Positions 1 to 11,473 are shown, counted from the first letter of the stretch. The stretch is 64,000 bases of DNA from Adiantum capillus-veneris (GCA_014529385.2 CM043958.1:152427293-152491292); one strand, 5' to 3'. Notes: generated by a model from the letters alone, not told the origin. Numbers and translations: made by a program.

Positions 1-66
1 AAGAATCAGACGGTGGATTTTTTTCAAAATTTTTGGAGTCATACCAAAATTTAAGAAAGGAGGGAA
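1..66 (+). mobile_element. 3' end of an LTR-element internal region with polypurine tract
   Basis: The stretch ends in a purine-rich tract (about 53-66, AAGAAAGGAGGGAA) directly before a TG that opens the LTR at 67, the usual polypurine tract/LTR junction. The motif AGACGGTGGATTTTT near position 8-22 recurs on the - strand at about 40645-40660, where it lies between a 3' coding remnant and a related LTR. So bases 1-66 belong to an element that starts left of the window. Confidence 0.6.
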
Positions 67-559
67 TGATGTAGACGGCGAAGACAGTCTCAACAGGCAG
101 GAACTCTCTCCTGGAAGTTGAACAATGGATCAATCAGTAATTACCATGACGGTTACCACAGTAACTTTGAGAGGTTATAAATAGGACCCATTACATTGTA
201 ATTGGGTTGCTTGTGATTTGACTTCTTACTCCTAGTCTCTTGGTTTTAGTCTCCGAAGCTGTTCTTGAGTTACAAGCTCTTCACTTGTAATTCGACTCTG
301 TAATCATTACTATAGTAGTCAATTGGGCTTCAGTCTATTATACCTTGTACTCGTTCTTCATAAACTCTAAATCTAAACATGAAACACTTTTCCAGTCATT
401 CAATCTGTTTCTAATCCCAGTAGAGTATTTCAGTTCAGTTAACTATTCCAGTTCAGGTTTCATATTCTATTCCAATTTCACTGAGTGAATTAACGATTTT
501 CGGTAGCTGTAAATTCTAACACTAGAATCAGCTATCTAAAGAGATCAGCTCCAATTTCA
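67..559 (+). mobile_element. Complete LTR (493 bp), family A
   Basis: The sequence opens TGATGTAG after a polypurine tract and closes CCAATTTCA, giving TG...CA ends. A TATA box (TATAAATA) lies at about 176-183, with pyrimidine-rich sequence downstream as expected for the R region. The last ~350 bp match, in reverse complement, the LTR at 40040-40586, including the terminal CTCCAATTTCA. The first part (U3) does not match that copy. An internal-type sequence follows at 560, so this LTR is flanked by internal sequence on both sides. The primer site after 559 is not of a type I recognise. Confidence 0.7.
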
Positions 560-639
560 CTCAACCAAAAAGAAAATTTACAAGAGTTACTAGCATATCA
601 ACTAGACCCCGATTAAATAAAAAATGCAAAAGCGACCTA

Positions 640-1378
640 TCTCTCAAAGGAATAGCTTGAAGAGCACAACACCATAGTGTTCACCAATAGATTCAAGAGT
701 GAGGAAGGACACCAGGTAGAGCTACAACTTCTACCCAAAGAAGTATATGATATCGCCGCAAAACCCGAGACCAAAGAAGCCAACCGAAGGCTAGGATTCA
801 GAGATTTCTATGAACAAGAGCCGTGTGGGGTGGACTTCCAAAAGGCTTATGAGCTTTTGTCCACGATCAAAGAATATGGAACTGCATAGATCTTTGACCC
901 ACAAGGGAATAAGGTTGAAGTGGTGATCACCAAGGAGATAGTGGCAGAAGCACTCAGACTGCCAATAGAAGGAATGACAATGAGGGCAAGATGTAGGAAG
1001 ACGATCGTAACTTTCACCAAAGAAACCACCGCGGCCACATTTGTAGACCTCGTTAACAAATAGGTGGAAGATCCCGCAAGGTTGTACCACCAACACTTCC
1101 ATTTCCTTGCTAAGAGGCTGCCAATGTATACAACGCCCAATCATGCGGTTGCCACAACCTTTACGCAAGTCCTCAAATCAACGATTAGGCAACCAATTGA
1201 CCATGCACAAAATGTTTTGTCCACATTGAAAGGGACAAAGAAAGAAGAAAAAATCACATATTTGGGTGCACCAGAGGTTTTAACCAGGATTGCTTACCAT
1301 GCCATCGGCATGGCCGACAACTTGCCACCTACCCTAGATCAAAACACTTGGATAGTATTAGCACAACCTTCTCCTTGA
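640..1378 (+). pseudogene. Gag-like N-terminal domain of a plant LTR element (decayed)
   Basis: One reading frame runs from about 640 to 1378, broken by in-frame stops near 887 and 1061. The open pieces are 677-889 (70 codons) and 1064-1378 (104 codons). The protein contains FDPQGNKVEVVITKEIVAEA followed by LRLPIEG, which resembles the N-terminal domain found in plant transposon-type proteins and in gag-like ORFs of non-autonomous elements. No zinc knuckle is visible. It lies ~80 bp downstream of the LTR end, where gag would start. Stops and later frame changes mark it as non-functional. The family assignment is inference; the coding character (a long conserved-looking frame joined across stops) is seen directly. 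Confidence 0.5.
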
Positions 1379-1379
1379 G

Positions 1380-2340
1380 CTACAAGATCTGCCAAGAGAT
1401 CATACAAGTCATATAAAGAGTCTGCTGAGAGCTCGCCAGAACGACACATGAGTGAAAGCTTGGATAACAAGGAAAGGAGAGTGTGAACAGAAGAGAAAAA
1501 GAGAAAATCTGTGGTAGCACACTAGGAGGAACCTGTACAAAAGCAACCCAGGTTTGAACAAGAAAAGCACTCTTACCAATGTAGCCGCCAAGCACAAGGA
1601 AAAGACCCGAAAAAGTGGGTGCCTATTGGGCTTAAAGGTGCAAGAACAAAGCATCATACCAGGAAACAAGCTAAAGATCCCACAGAAGTACTGAAATAGA
1701 TGTATCAAGAAGTAAAAACTTTAAAGTTAAAAGAATCACAAGAAGTAGCAAGGAAAGCAACAGAGGTGGTAGAACAACAAAAGCAAGCAGAGGAAGCCAC
1801 TGCACAAGAAGAAGCACAACATGCTTAAGGTGATGTATCTCCCCGAATCTCTTCTCCTGTTTCTGAACACCATGATCACCCCATGCCGCCCACCACCATC
1901 ACTAGCAATTAGAACCACAAAAACTGAGCCAACAAAAGAAGCAGAGCTTGAACAGCAAGAAGCAGCAAAATCAACACACCAAGCAGTTGAATCTACTCAA
2001 GAGCAGCAAAAAGAGAAACAAATAGAGGATGACAAAGAGCCAGAAAGGACAACCAATCTTGCACAAGAAGAGGACACCACAAAGTTTGAGCACACAAGAG
2101 AATAGGAGGCTGAGAAAACACCCTCTACTTCAACACAGTAAGAGAAGGCCGAGGCAACCACGAAGCCTCAGGATGACAAAATAGAAAAGGATCAGGCACA
2201 ACCACAAGGGCAACACCAAACAATCTCCATGACGCTCCCCAAGGACACAAAAGAAGCTGTAGAAACATCAAGTCAGTTGGCATGAAATGAGACTGGCAAT
2301 CAAATGACGAAGTCATCCTGCAAGTTAACAAATATGTAAG
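1380..2340 (+). pseudogene. Charged, Gln/Glu/Lys-rich linker of the same decayed protein
   Basis: After the gag-like block the sequence stays purine-rich on this strand and encodes basic and then Gln/Glu/Ala-rich peptides, such as KKWVPIGLKGA near 1610-1645 and a run with VVEQQKQAEEATAQEEA near 1768-1818. The open piece 1821-2105 (94 codons) continues with many Q, E and K residues. Stops and frame changes interrupt it. It probably formed the low-complexity or coiled-coil middle of the polyprotein. No catalytic domain is seen. Confidence 0.4.
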
Positions 2341-2343
2341 CAA

Positions 2344-3115
2344 ATGCAGGACATGACTGAACGACTTTTCTCAGTAGCATTTAGCTGTAGCACAAGGGCC
2401 AAAGAGTTAGAGATGGTGATTGAAGCACTCCAAGGGGAGTTAGACGATCGACTTAACGTCATCACCGATCTACAAAGGCAAGTGCAAGAGTTGCAAGTAG
2501 AAGCTGAACAATATCAGCTCGCCAGGGATAAGCAACAGAAAGGGATGGAGGAGCTTGGAGATTTTCTTACAAAATTGTCAGATGCATGCAAAGCAAAAGA
2601 TGAGCAACTGATAGAAGTTACAAATGAACTTCTAACTACAACCCTCTCAGTTCAAAAAATTTAGGTACAGTTAGATGTGGCAAATGCTTCCCTTTAGTAC
2701 TCAGAAAAAAGAATAAATGATCAGGCAATATTCTTGTGGCAAATACTAGAAAAATCCTACAGTGGCCTCGATCCAAGGCACATACGAGGTCTACAAGGCA
2801 TTAGAGAAGAAAAACAAAAACCTTGAGCTGGAGCTAAAATTGGAGTAGTCTCAGCACAGAGACCTAGATTTATTGCGGGTCCAAAGAGAAGACGAGCTGC
2901 TGAAGGAATAGCTGAACTCAAAAGAGCCAACCAGCTATTGAGAGAGGGATGGCCAAAAACACAAGAAGAGGCAGGCACTTTAGAGGAACCTCAGATAGAA
3001 ATCTCCTCAGTTTCATTCGCTGAGATGGAGACACAACCAACTGAAGAGCTAAGTGGCGAGGATGAGTTTCAAGTACACATTATAGAAGCAGATGGTCCAG
3101 CTCTCAAAGGCTGAG
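2344..3115 (+). pseudogene. Coiled-coil region of the decayed element protein
   Basis: Codons 2344-2664 (106 aa) are open and read as a heptad-rich helix with repeated L/V at a/d-like spacing (ELEMVIEALQGELDDRL, then LQRQVQELQVEAEQYQLA). Coding-like sequence continues with stops and frame changes to about 3115. This is consistent with a structural, gag-like self-association segment. There is no sign of protease, reverse transcriptase or integrase between here and the 3' ORF, so the element is either non-autonomous or has lost pol. Confidence 0.45.
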
Positions 3116-3344
3116 GAAGATGCACTGAAGGAAAAAATTACCCAAGAGGTAGATGATCAGTGGAAGATAGCAATGGATTGGGACTTGAGAGTACTTCATT
3201 CCATCAATGTCACACAACTCACTCCCAATGGCAATGGCACCAACAATCCCTGCCCTACCCTCTAATTAAAGTGGAGTTGCTACAAGTAAAAGAAAGGCTT
3301 TACACCGACATGAAAGTCGAGGGCACTGATCAAGACCTCCCGAA

Positions 3345-3893
3345 GTGGAGGTTGAGCTAGTTGAACAAGAATCCAAGGTACTTGATTCTATTCACAAGAG
3401 CACCTGTAGCCCTACAAAAGGATCCAACTTTCTAAGGACTTGGCAAGCACACGAGGCACTACTAAAGAAGAGGCCAACTTGGCTGAATTACCCAAGATTG
3501 CCTACTCCAGAAAAGGGACCACCGACGGAAGAGTACATGGTGAAAACCCTAAAGGGCACCATGTCATTCTTTAAAAGTCTACCAGATTTGTCATGTACAA
3601 TGTTATACAAAGTTTTCCAAATGTTGCTCACTTGCATCAAAGTGTTCCATGAGCCAGATCAAGCAGGCACCCCTTGGATGTCATTCCTCGAGGGTAACAA
3701 AGGGTTGTGCTATGATCTCAGTGGCCAACCTTTCGAAGAAGTCCTCTATGGATTCTACACTAGATGCATGTTTTTATTGTCTCACAATATGTTGGCATTC
3801 GAGAAAGCATTCTACACGGGATTCTTCACTTGGCAAACAAAAATATTTGGGCCAGTGATGAGCAACCTGACATCAAAGTTTGTAGGCTACTGA
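3345..3893 (+). CDS. 3' ORF of LTR element A (182 aa open), shared with the gypsy element at 52.2 kb
   Basis: 182 codons are open from Met 3345 to the stop at 3891. The true protein may start upstream: overlapping open sequence at 3160-3360 is in another frame, so the start is uncertain. Near the C-terminus is FLLSHNMLAFEKAFYTGFF followed by an IFGPV segment. The same arrangement (FLPSHYMHTFEEAFMTGFF, then IFNPM) occurs on the - strand at 52214-52480, again just upstream of a polypurine tract and LTR. I do not know the function. Position and conservation suggest an additional 3' ORF of a plant LTR-retrotransposon lineage. A further 66 codons (3897-4097) carry basic C-terminal-type sequence in the same frame after a stop. 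Confidence 0.5.
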   Translation: MEVELVEQESKVLDSIHKSTCSPTKGSNFLRTWQAHEALLKKRPTWLNYPRLPTPEKGPPTEEYMVKTLKGTMSFFKSLPDLSCTMLYKVFQMLLTCIKVFHEPDQAGTPWMSFLEGNKGLCYDLSGQPFEEVLYGFYTRCMFLLSHNMLAFEKAFYTGFFTWQTKIFGPVMSNLTSKFVGY

Positions 3894-4037
3894 GTAGTGG
3901 AGCTGAAAAACAAAGTCACCATGCAATTCTTGCAAGTGCCAGATAAAGAGAGGAAAATTAGATACCAAAAGACACTCAACCGTCAACCCAAAAAGACTAC
4001 TTCATGCCATAAAGTTGTGTCAAGGGACGACACAAGC

Positions 4038-4262
4038 GAGGAGGGGAGAAATATTAGCAAGAAACCTTGGCTAAGGTATAAAAGCCAATTTTTGTAAGTT
4101 ATTGAAAAGTTTTTGGATAATGAAATACAGTGTAAGCTAATGGTGCTCATCTCTCTCCTTCTTGTGCTTCCTACTCCCTCCCTGGTTGTCACATTTGCAG
4201 TCGTGTTTGCTGTATTGCAATTGCAGGTAAGAGCTCTACGCATTGACTTAACACAGTAATTC
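4038..4262 (+). mobile_element. Candidate polypurine tract and short LTR
   Basis: A purine run (GAGGAGGGGAGAAA, about 4039-4051) follows the 3' ORF. A TATA box (GGTATAAAAG) is at 4076-4085, then a pyrimidine-rich stretch near 4150-4185. At 4262 the sequence reads ...AATTCA, and TGGCGTCGCC follows at 4271, resembling the TGGCG-type primer sites of plant gypsy elements. A TG start is not evident and no second copy is in the window, so the LTR assignment is tentative. Confidence 0.3.
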
Positions 4263-4289
4263 ATAGCTTTTGGCGTCGCCAACTCACGG

Positions 4290-4771
4290 CATAATTTCAT
4301 CATAAGTAGAAATTTACACTTCAATTTAAAAAACTAAGCATAAGTGGGATATTGGGACATCATTGCTAAGCATTTATGTGCATTATGGGGCAAAAACGAC
4401 TAGGTAAAAAATCCATTGTTGTTAATAATCGCGATTTTGGAACTTGACATAAAGTGGAATTTGAGACCATAAGCATGTGTTCTTAGGTCTTATAAACATG
4501 TCCTAGAAGTTTTGTTATGTTTGGATGTCATTTGATACTGTAAAGGATGTGATTTTTTTGCCGACGATGAGCGATTGGCTTTTGGTAATTTCAGTCACTA
4601 GAGTGTAGCTTGCGTTAGATGCAAGTTGTTAGTTGTTTTTTGAGATTGACAACCTCTTGTAGCCTCTATGCACTAGTCGAGTCAGCTTTGTCCCATGGAT
4701 TGACAATTTAATCGTGGTTCTCGCTAAAACTGCAATAAGATAGGATAATGAGGTTAAACATGCGTCCCACA
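4290..4771. other. Unassigned AT-rich spacer
   Basis: About 480 bp lie between the possible primer site and the first tandem unit. I see no ORF worth naming and no match to the repeats on either side. The core TAATAATCGCGATT (4423-4436) recalls the palindromes near 63.2-63.8 kb, but only half of the palindrome is present. Confidence 0.4.
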
Positions 4772-4780
4772 AAAAATAAA

Positions 4781-6261
4781 GGTTTACTTAATGCGGAAGT
4801 AGTTGTGGTCTATTGTTACGACACTAGATAAGGGCCAAGAGTACAAACAAGGAAAAGCTTGATACAATATGTAGCTAAAGATGAGCAAGCTCTATGTCTT
4901 GTTCACTTCACTCCATGATAAATTTGTGCAATATCATGACAATTGCACCATTGCATACAATGCATGAATCACCTTAGAGAGGCATTTTGGAGTTATTTTT
5001 GAGACTTTCAAGATTACATTTGAAAAAAAAAAACTCTATGATCTCCTTGCAATTGGAAAGATAAATTCAAAGTTGGTAAAGTAGGCATTAATTGCACACA
5101 TTTACACGTTCTTGGGAGTGTAATCAAGTATTTTTTGCTCCTTAATAAGATGAATTTTGTTCACTTTTTTGGATACTTTCAATTTTGGGGTGGATATTGC
5201 TTGGTTGCATTAGTAAATAAAAAATCTTTTTCAACTGATTGCTTAATCTCTAGTTTTTGGGGATGATTGGAACCAAAAATCATTTCCTCATAAATTGGTG
5301 GTGCGTGTCCACTTGGGCACTTTGGTGATGGGAGACCACTCTTAGAAAAAATAAAATTTGTTGACAAAAAGACAACCATATCTTGTCAAAGCATAGTCTC
5401 ATCAATCAATCACTCACACACACACAAACATGCGTGTGCTCTTTAACTCCACCCAAGTTGTGAATAGCTTGACACTCTTGATTTACTAGCTATTACCACG
5501 CAACCTTACCCAAATTACTTGCCCCAATCTATTTTGTAAGTTGCATTTTCTAAATTGGGCTCCACTAAGGTCATCAATGATTGCATCAAATCCTGTATGC
5601 GCATGTTCCCTTGTATTTATTTGGCCTCGCTATGTGCAAGAAGTACGCACAACACATGTTGCTCTGGCCATTGGGTCCCACCTGGATCATTCTTTTTGTG
5701 TGTTTGCAATGCACTTCTTTCTCCACAAGCTCTATAGCATTGTCCCAGCTCTCCATGCATTGCTTGTGCTGCCAATTTAGCAACCAGCTCAAAGCCTTGC
5801 GTGGAGCCCACCTTGACAGCCACCTAATTGTTTTGAATAGATTAAGGACCTTATTCCCATTACTACATCTAGTGACACATCTCTACCTGGTAAGGCTATT
5901 TTCCACCTCACTTGCTTTTACAAGAATATCATCAAGGCCCTCATTTTCAAAATGCAAACTTTCCACTTCCTTGTAAAACAACACTTAACCACTTAGTCTA
6001 AGCACCCATTTGCACACTACCATTGATTAAACCATCAAATATTTGAATGTGATTTCTTTATGGCAACCAAGAAGGGGGTAAACAATGATCGTCAAGCAAT
6101 AAGGGCTTGAAATAAGTGTTTACCATCAAAAAATTTACATTCATTTTTTGTGAACTTTCTAATAATATATGCTATATCTATCACACATGATGATAAATCT
6201 AGCTTGACATAACTTGCACATGAGAATTAGACGGTGCCATTCAAATTGGTATGACCTTCCT

Positions 6262-6293
<32 letters not shown>

Positions 6294-6340
6294 CTGTATC
6301 TATCTATCTAGATATCTTTCTACATGCAAAGGAACACTAT

Positions 6341-6373
<33 letters not shown>

Positions 6374-6411
6374 AGAAAAATATCCACAATTATACGGTAA
6401 AAACATTTAAA
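4781..6411 (+). repeat. Array unit 1 (deleted for modules b and c)
   Basis: The gag-like piece (about 4882-5086) joins directly to module d near 5087, removing the RNase H and LTR/primer-site modules (roughly 900 bp). A (GT)n tract (6262-6293) stands where other units have (CT)n. The poly(G) run is 6345-6373. Confidence 0.85.
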
Positions 6412-6499
6412 GGTTTACTTAATTCGAAAGCAGTTGTGGTCTATCATTAAGCCGCTAGATAAGGGCGTAGGCAAAGCTTGATAAAATATCCAGGTAAAG

Positions 6500-6700
6500 A
6501 TGAGCAAGCTCCGTGTCTTGCTCACTTCACTCCATGATAAATTTGTGCAGTATCATGACAATTGCACCACTGCATACAATGCATGGATCACCTTAGAGAG
6601 GCATATTGGAGTTATTTCTAAGACTTTCAAGATTACATTGAAAATAAAACTCTATGATCTTCTTGCGATTGGAAAAATAAATTCAAACTCGGTAAAGTAA
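6500..6700 (+). pseudogene. Copia gag-like fragment (module a), clearest reading frame
   Basis: 66 codons encode LTSLHDKFVQYHDNCTTAYN followed by AWITLERHIGV and a KIKLYDLLAIGKI segment. The pattern SL-D-x(n)-TAY-x-AW-x-LER-x-(F/I)G and a downstream L-x-LYDL fits the gag/UBN2-type domain of copia elements (known pattern TAKEAWD-x-LE-x-xFG...LYxLK). The same frame is open or nearly so at 15789-15980, 19103-19306, 21822-22034, 31464-31664, 35541-35741, 37264-37464 and 38902-39114, and decayed in the other units. It is too short to be a working gag. The family call is by eye. Confidence 0.5.
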
Positions 6701-7233
6701 GCATGTATCTAAGAGTGATAGTAATATCCAAGTACAATCCTTTTCTCCTTTTTTGAACATCTTTTTGAGGACATAATTTGGATGATCCATTGTAAGGATT
6801 CAATTATTGGGAGTTGGCTAGATCTTTGCTTGGCATGGAGACAGTCCGAAGAACGAATTTTCTACTTTGGATGTTTACCACTACATTATCTTCCCCTTTT
6901 ATATACTTGCTCCCAAAATCCTATTCTTGCAAAGTGACCTCCATATCCTTTGCCTCATGTTGAGGTCAAGCTCTTGGGTTAGAATCCATTTCTATGCTTT
7001 GGTGTTCTTTGGCCAAGTAACTGGTGTATACAAAGCTATTCAAGGTAGTGATAATAGGATTTTAGCTTTGTTGCACCTTCTACTCAAGTGTGAACCTTCT
7101 CTTCATATCCTAGCCATGTGTGCAAAACCCATGTGAGAGATATATGAATCATCCCATGTGGCATATAAGAATATTATGATCTCACTTTGTGCTTACCTAG
7201 AGATCCTATCTAGCTCTACAAAAGAGACGTTTG

Positions 7234-8346
7234 TTGTACAACATTTTGCATCATAAATCAAGTCGATTTTTCCAACCATCTTCTTTGTATATTGAGCTAT
7301 CAATGAGTCACTAGAGTATCTCTACATTAACTATGTTTAAAGTATAAACAATCACTGACGTATCTACCATAGCTTCATTTGGTATCAAAGCCATTACCTA
7401 GATTAGCACTTCTTAATCTAATTAGATCGTAAGAATTCTCTATGCTAGATCTCATTGACAAATCTTCTTGGCCATTGCAATTGCTAATTCAACACCCCTT
7501 TGCATCTACATAATTAAACTACATTGCATAATTTCCCTCTTTTGTAGCCAATTTGTGATGGGATATGTAGGAGTTTAGAACCATCAACCACAAAAGATTG
7601 ATTAAGAAGATGAAATTGCATTAATTGCACACAATTACACGTTCTTGAGAGTGTGATCTAGTATGTTTTTCTTATTGATAAGATCAATTTTGTTCACTTT
7701 TTGGGATACTCTGAATTTTGGGGTGGATATTGCTTGACTGCATTGGTAAATAAAAAATGTTCCTTCAATTAGTGATTGTGTGTGCGTTTCTTGTACAACT
7801 TTTTGCATCATAAATCAAGTCTATTTTTGCAACCATCTTCTTTGTGTATTGAGCTCTCAATGAGTCACTAGAGTATCTCTATATTAATTATGTGTAAGTT
7901 ATGAAAAATCACTAACGTATCCTCCATAGCTGCATTTTGTATCAAATCCATGAGCTAGAGTAGCACTTTTCAATCTAATTAGATCCTAATAATTTTCTAT
8001 GCTAGATTTCATTGATAAATCTTCTTGGCCATTGCAATTGCTAATTCAGCGCCCCTTTGCATCTACATCATTAAATTACATTGCATAATTTCCCTCTTTT
8101 GAAGCCAATTTGTGATGGGATATGTAGGAGTTTAGAACCATCACCCACAAAAGAGTGATTAAGATGATGAAATTGCATTAATTGCACACATTTACACATT
8201 CTTGAGAGTGCAATTAAGTATGTTTTGCTCATAAATAAGATCAATTTTGTTCACTTTTTTGCATACTTTCAATTTTTGGGTGGATATTACTTGATTGCAC
8301 TAGTAAATAAAAAATCTTGCTTCAATTAGTGATTGTGTGTGCATTT
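7234..8346 (+). repeat. 557-bp direct tandem duplication inside unit 2
   Basis: The sequence starting TTGTACAACATTTTGCATCA at 7234 restarts as TTGTACAACTTTTTGCATCA at 7791, and both copies run through the primer-site module to GATTGTGTGTGCGTTT/GCATTT. The copies have diverged. The second has lost the exact primer-site match (TTTTGTATCAAATCC near 7936). Confidence 0.85.
7380..7392 (+). other. Primer-binding-site-like motif, unit 2
   Basis: TGGTATCAAAGCC differs by one base from the plant copia primer site complementary to initiator-Met tRNA (TGGTATCAGAGC). It follows ...CTTCATT, a plausible LTR end. In this array context it is a relic. Confidence 0.6.
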
Positions 8347-9417
8347 AGCCCTTTAGAATAGCTTTCAACTGATTACTTAATCTCTAGTTTTTGAAGATGA
8401 CTGGAACCAAATATCATTTTCCTCTAAGTTGGTGTGTGGGTGTCCACATGGGCACTTTGGGGATGGGAGACCACTTTTGGACAAAATAAAATATATTTAG
8501 CTAAAAGACAACCGTATCTTGTCAAAGCATAGTCTCATCAATCAATCACTCACACACACACACACACACGTATACGCACACAAACATGTGCGTGCTCTTT
8601 AACTCCACCCAAGTTGTCAATAGCTTGACACTCTTGATTTACTAGTTATTACCACGCAACCTTACCCAAGTGACTTGCCCCACTCTATTTTGTAAGTTGC
8701 ACTGTCTAACTTGGGCTCCACTAGAGTCATCATTGATTGCATCAAATCCTGATATTTGCACTATCTTCCCTTGTATTATTTGGCATTGCTATGTGCAACA
8801 AGTACGTACAACACATGTTGCTCTAGCCATTGGGTCACACCCAAATTTTTCTTTTTGTGTTCTTGCAATGCACTTCTTGCTCCACAAGCTCTATAGCATT
8901 GTCCAGCTCTCCATGTATGGCTTATGCTGCCAATTTAGCAACCAGCTCAAAGCCTTGCGTGGAGCCCCACCTTGACATGCACCTAATTGTTTTGACTAGA
9001 TTAAGGACCGTGTTCCCATTACTACATCTAGTGACATATTTCTATTTGATAAGGATTATTTTCCACCTTGCTTGCTTTTCTAAGAATATCGTCAAGGCCC
9101 TCATTTTCAAAATGAAAACTTTCCACTTCCTCGTAAAACAACACTTGAGCACTGAGTCTAAGCAACCATTCACACACTACCATTGATTAAACCGTCAAAT
9201 ATTTGAATGTGATTTCTTTATGGCAGCCAAGAAGGGGATAAACTTTGAATGTCAAGCAATAAGGGCTTGTAATAAGTGTTTACCATCAAAAAATTTACAT
9301 TCAATTTTTGTAAACTTTCTAATAATGTATGCTATATCTATCACACATGATGATAATTTTAGCTTGACATATAACTTGCACATGAGAATTAGACAGTGCC
9401 ATTCAAATTGGTAAGAC

Positions 9418-9469
<52 letters not shown>

Positions 9470-9571
9470 ATGGAAGGGAACACTATCATTGTGGGGGGGG
9501 GGGGGGGGGGGGGGGGGGGAGAGAAATATCCACAATTCAACAGTTAAGGGTTTCACACTTGGAAAAAAAAA

Positions 9572-11342
9572 GGTTTACTAAATTCAAAAGCAATTGTGGT
9601 CTAGTGTTAAGCCGCTAGATAAGGGCGAAGACTACAAACAAGGCAAAGCTTGATAAAATATGCAGCTAAAGATGAGCAATCTCTGTGTCTTGTTCACTTC
9701 ACTCCATGATAAATTTGTGCAATATCATGACAATTGCACCACTACATACAATGCATGGATCACCTTAGAGAGGCATTTTGGAATTATTTCTAAGTCTTTC
9801 AAGATTAGATTGTGAATAAAACTCTATGATCTCCTTGCGATTTGAAAGATATATTCAAAGTCAGTAAAGTAGACCTGTATCTTAAAATGATAATAATATC
9901 CAAGTACAATCCTTTTCTCCTTTTTTGAACATCTTTTTGAGGACATAATTTTGATGATCCATTGTAAGGATTCAACTATTAGGAGTTGGCTAGATGTTTG
10001 CTTGGCATGGAGACGGTCCCAAGAACGGAGTTCCTACTTCGGATGTTTGCCACTACATTATATTTCCCTTTTATGTACTTGCTCTCAGAATCGTATTCTT
10101 TCAAAGTGACCTCCATATACTTTGCCTCATGTTGAGATCAACTTGGGTTAGAATCCTTTTTTATGCTTTGGTTATTTTTGTTGATGAGCACAAATCTTTG
10201 GCCAAGTAACCGGTGTCTCCAAAGCTATTCAAGGTAATGATAATAGGGTTTTAACTTTTATGCACCTTCAACTCATGTGTGAACTTTCTCTCCATATCAT
10301 CATGCTAGCCATGTGTGCAAAACCCCATGTGAGAGATATATGAATCATCCCATGTGGCATATAAGAATATTATGATCTCACTTTGTGCTTACATAGAGAT
10401 CGTATCTAGCTCTACAAAACATAAATTTTTGGTACAACTTTTTGCATCGTTTCCATTAGATAGATTAGCACTTCTTAATGTAATTAGATCCTAAGAATTC
10501 TCTATGCTATATTTCAATGACGAATCTTCTTGGCCATTGCAATTGCTAATTCAACACCCCTTTGCATCTACATAATTAAACTACATTGCATACTTTCCCT
10601 CTTTTGAAGCCAATTTGTGATGGGATATGTAGGAGTTTACAACCATCAACCACAAAAGATTGATTAAGAGGATGAAATTTCATTAATTGCACACATTTAC
10701 ACGTTCTTGAGAGTGCAATTAAGCATGTTTTGGTCATTAACAAGATCAATTTTGTTCACTTTTTTGCATACTTTCAATTTTGGGGTGGATATTACTTGAT
10801 TGCATTAGTAAATAAAAAATCTTGCTTCAATTAGTGATTGTGTGTGCGTTTAGCTTTTTGGAATAGCTTTCAACTGATTACTTAATGTCTAGTTTTTGGA
10901 GATGATTGGAACCTAAAATCATTTTCCTCTAAATTGGCACTTGGGGATGGGAGACCACTTTAGGAAAATATAAAATTTATTTGGCTAAAATACAACCATA
11001 TCTTGTCAAAGCATAGTCTCATCAATCAACCACTCTTACACACACACACACACACACAAACATGCGCGTGCTCTTTAACTTCACCCATGTTGCTTGACAC
11101 TCGTGATTTACTATCTATTGCTATGCAACCTTACCCATCTTCTTCTCGGGTGTGTGTGTGGGTGTGTGTGTATGCCAATAAGAAGAGGAAACTGGTATAA
11201 CCTTTCTATCATCCAAGTGTGGTAGATTGGTTAATTCCATTTCCCTCTTTAATAATTGGGCTTGAGTTCAACTCCTCATCGGCTAGATATTTAAGGTCTC
11301 TTGGGATAGTTTCCTACGATGTTAAAACTCACTTCTTCTTCT

Positions 11343-11397
<55 letters not shown>

Positions 11398-11473
11398 GGA
11401 GCACTATCATTGATGAGGGTAGATAAAATATCCACAATTCAACAGTTAAGGGTTTCACAGTTGGCAAAAAAAG
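9572..11473 (+). repeat. Array unit 3
   Basis: Gag-like and RNase H modules are present. The primer-site portion is deleted near 10440-10455, and d and e follow. Modules f and g are replaced by about 200 bp of unrelated sequence (about 11140-11345) before (CT)n at 11346-11390. There is no poly(G) run. Confidence 0.8.
11140..11345. other. Non-array segment inside unit 3
   Basis: This roughly 200-bp stretch contains a short GT-rich tract and GGTAGATTGGTTAATTCCAT. It replaces modules f and g and has no counterpart in other units. I see no terminal repeats or coding potential. It could be a filler insertion or a remnant of an older element. Confidence 0.5.

Larger units (their letters stand above)
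6412..9571 (+). repeat. Array unit 2 (full module set plus internal duplication)
   Basis: All modules are present: gag-like piece 6500-6700, antisense RNase H about 6790-7040, primer-site-like motif 7380-7392, CA tract near 8549-8572, (CT)n 9420-9468 and poly(G) 9493-9519. The length of 3.16 kb is explained by a 557-bp direct duplication (7234-7790 and 7791-8346). Confidence 0.85.

Noticed and set aside
677-4097. A host gene with several exons on the + strand
   Set aside because: Breaks are stops and frame changes rather than plausible GT-AG introns, and the block is bracketed by an LTR and a polypurine tract.
4423-4436. A fourth copy of the palindrome family seen at 63.2-63.8 kb
   Set aside because: Only TAATAATCGCGATT matches; the right arm is lost and the flanking sequence does not align.
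6214-6450. ORFs rich in Val-Cys, Ser-Leu, Thr-His or Gly runs across the array
   Set aside because: They are translations of (GT)n, (CT)n, (CA)n and poly(G) tracts, not proteins.
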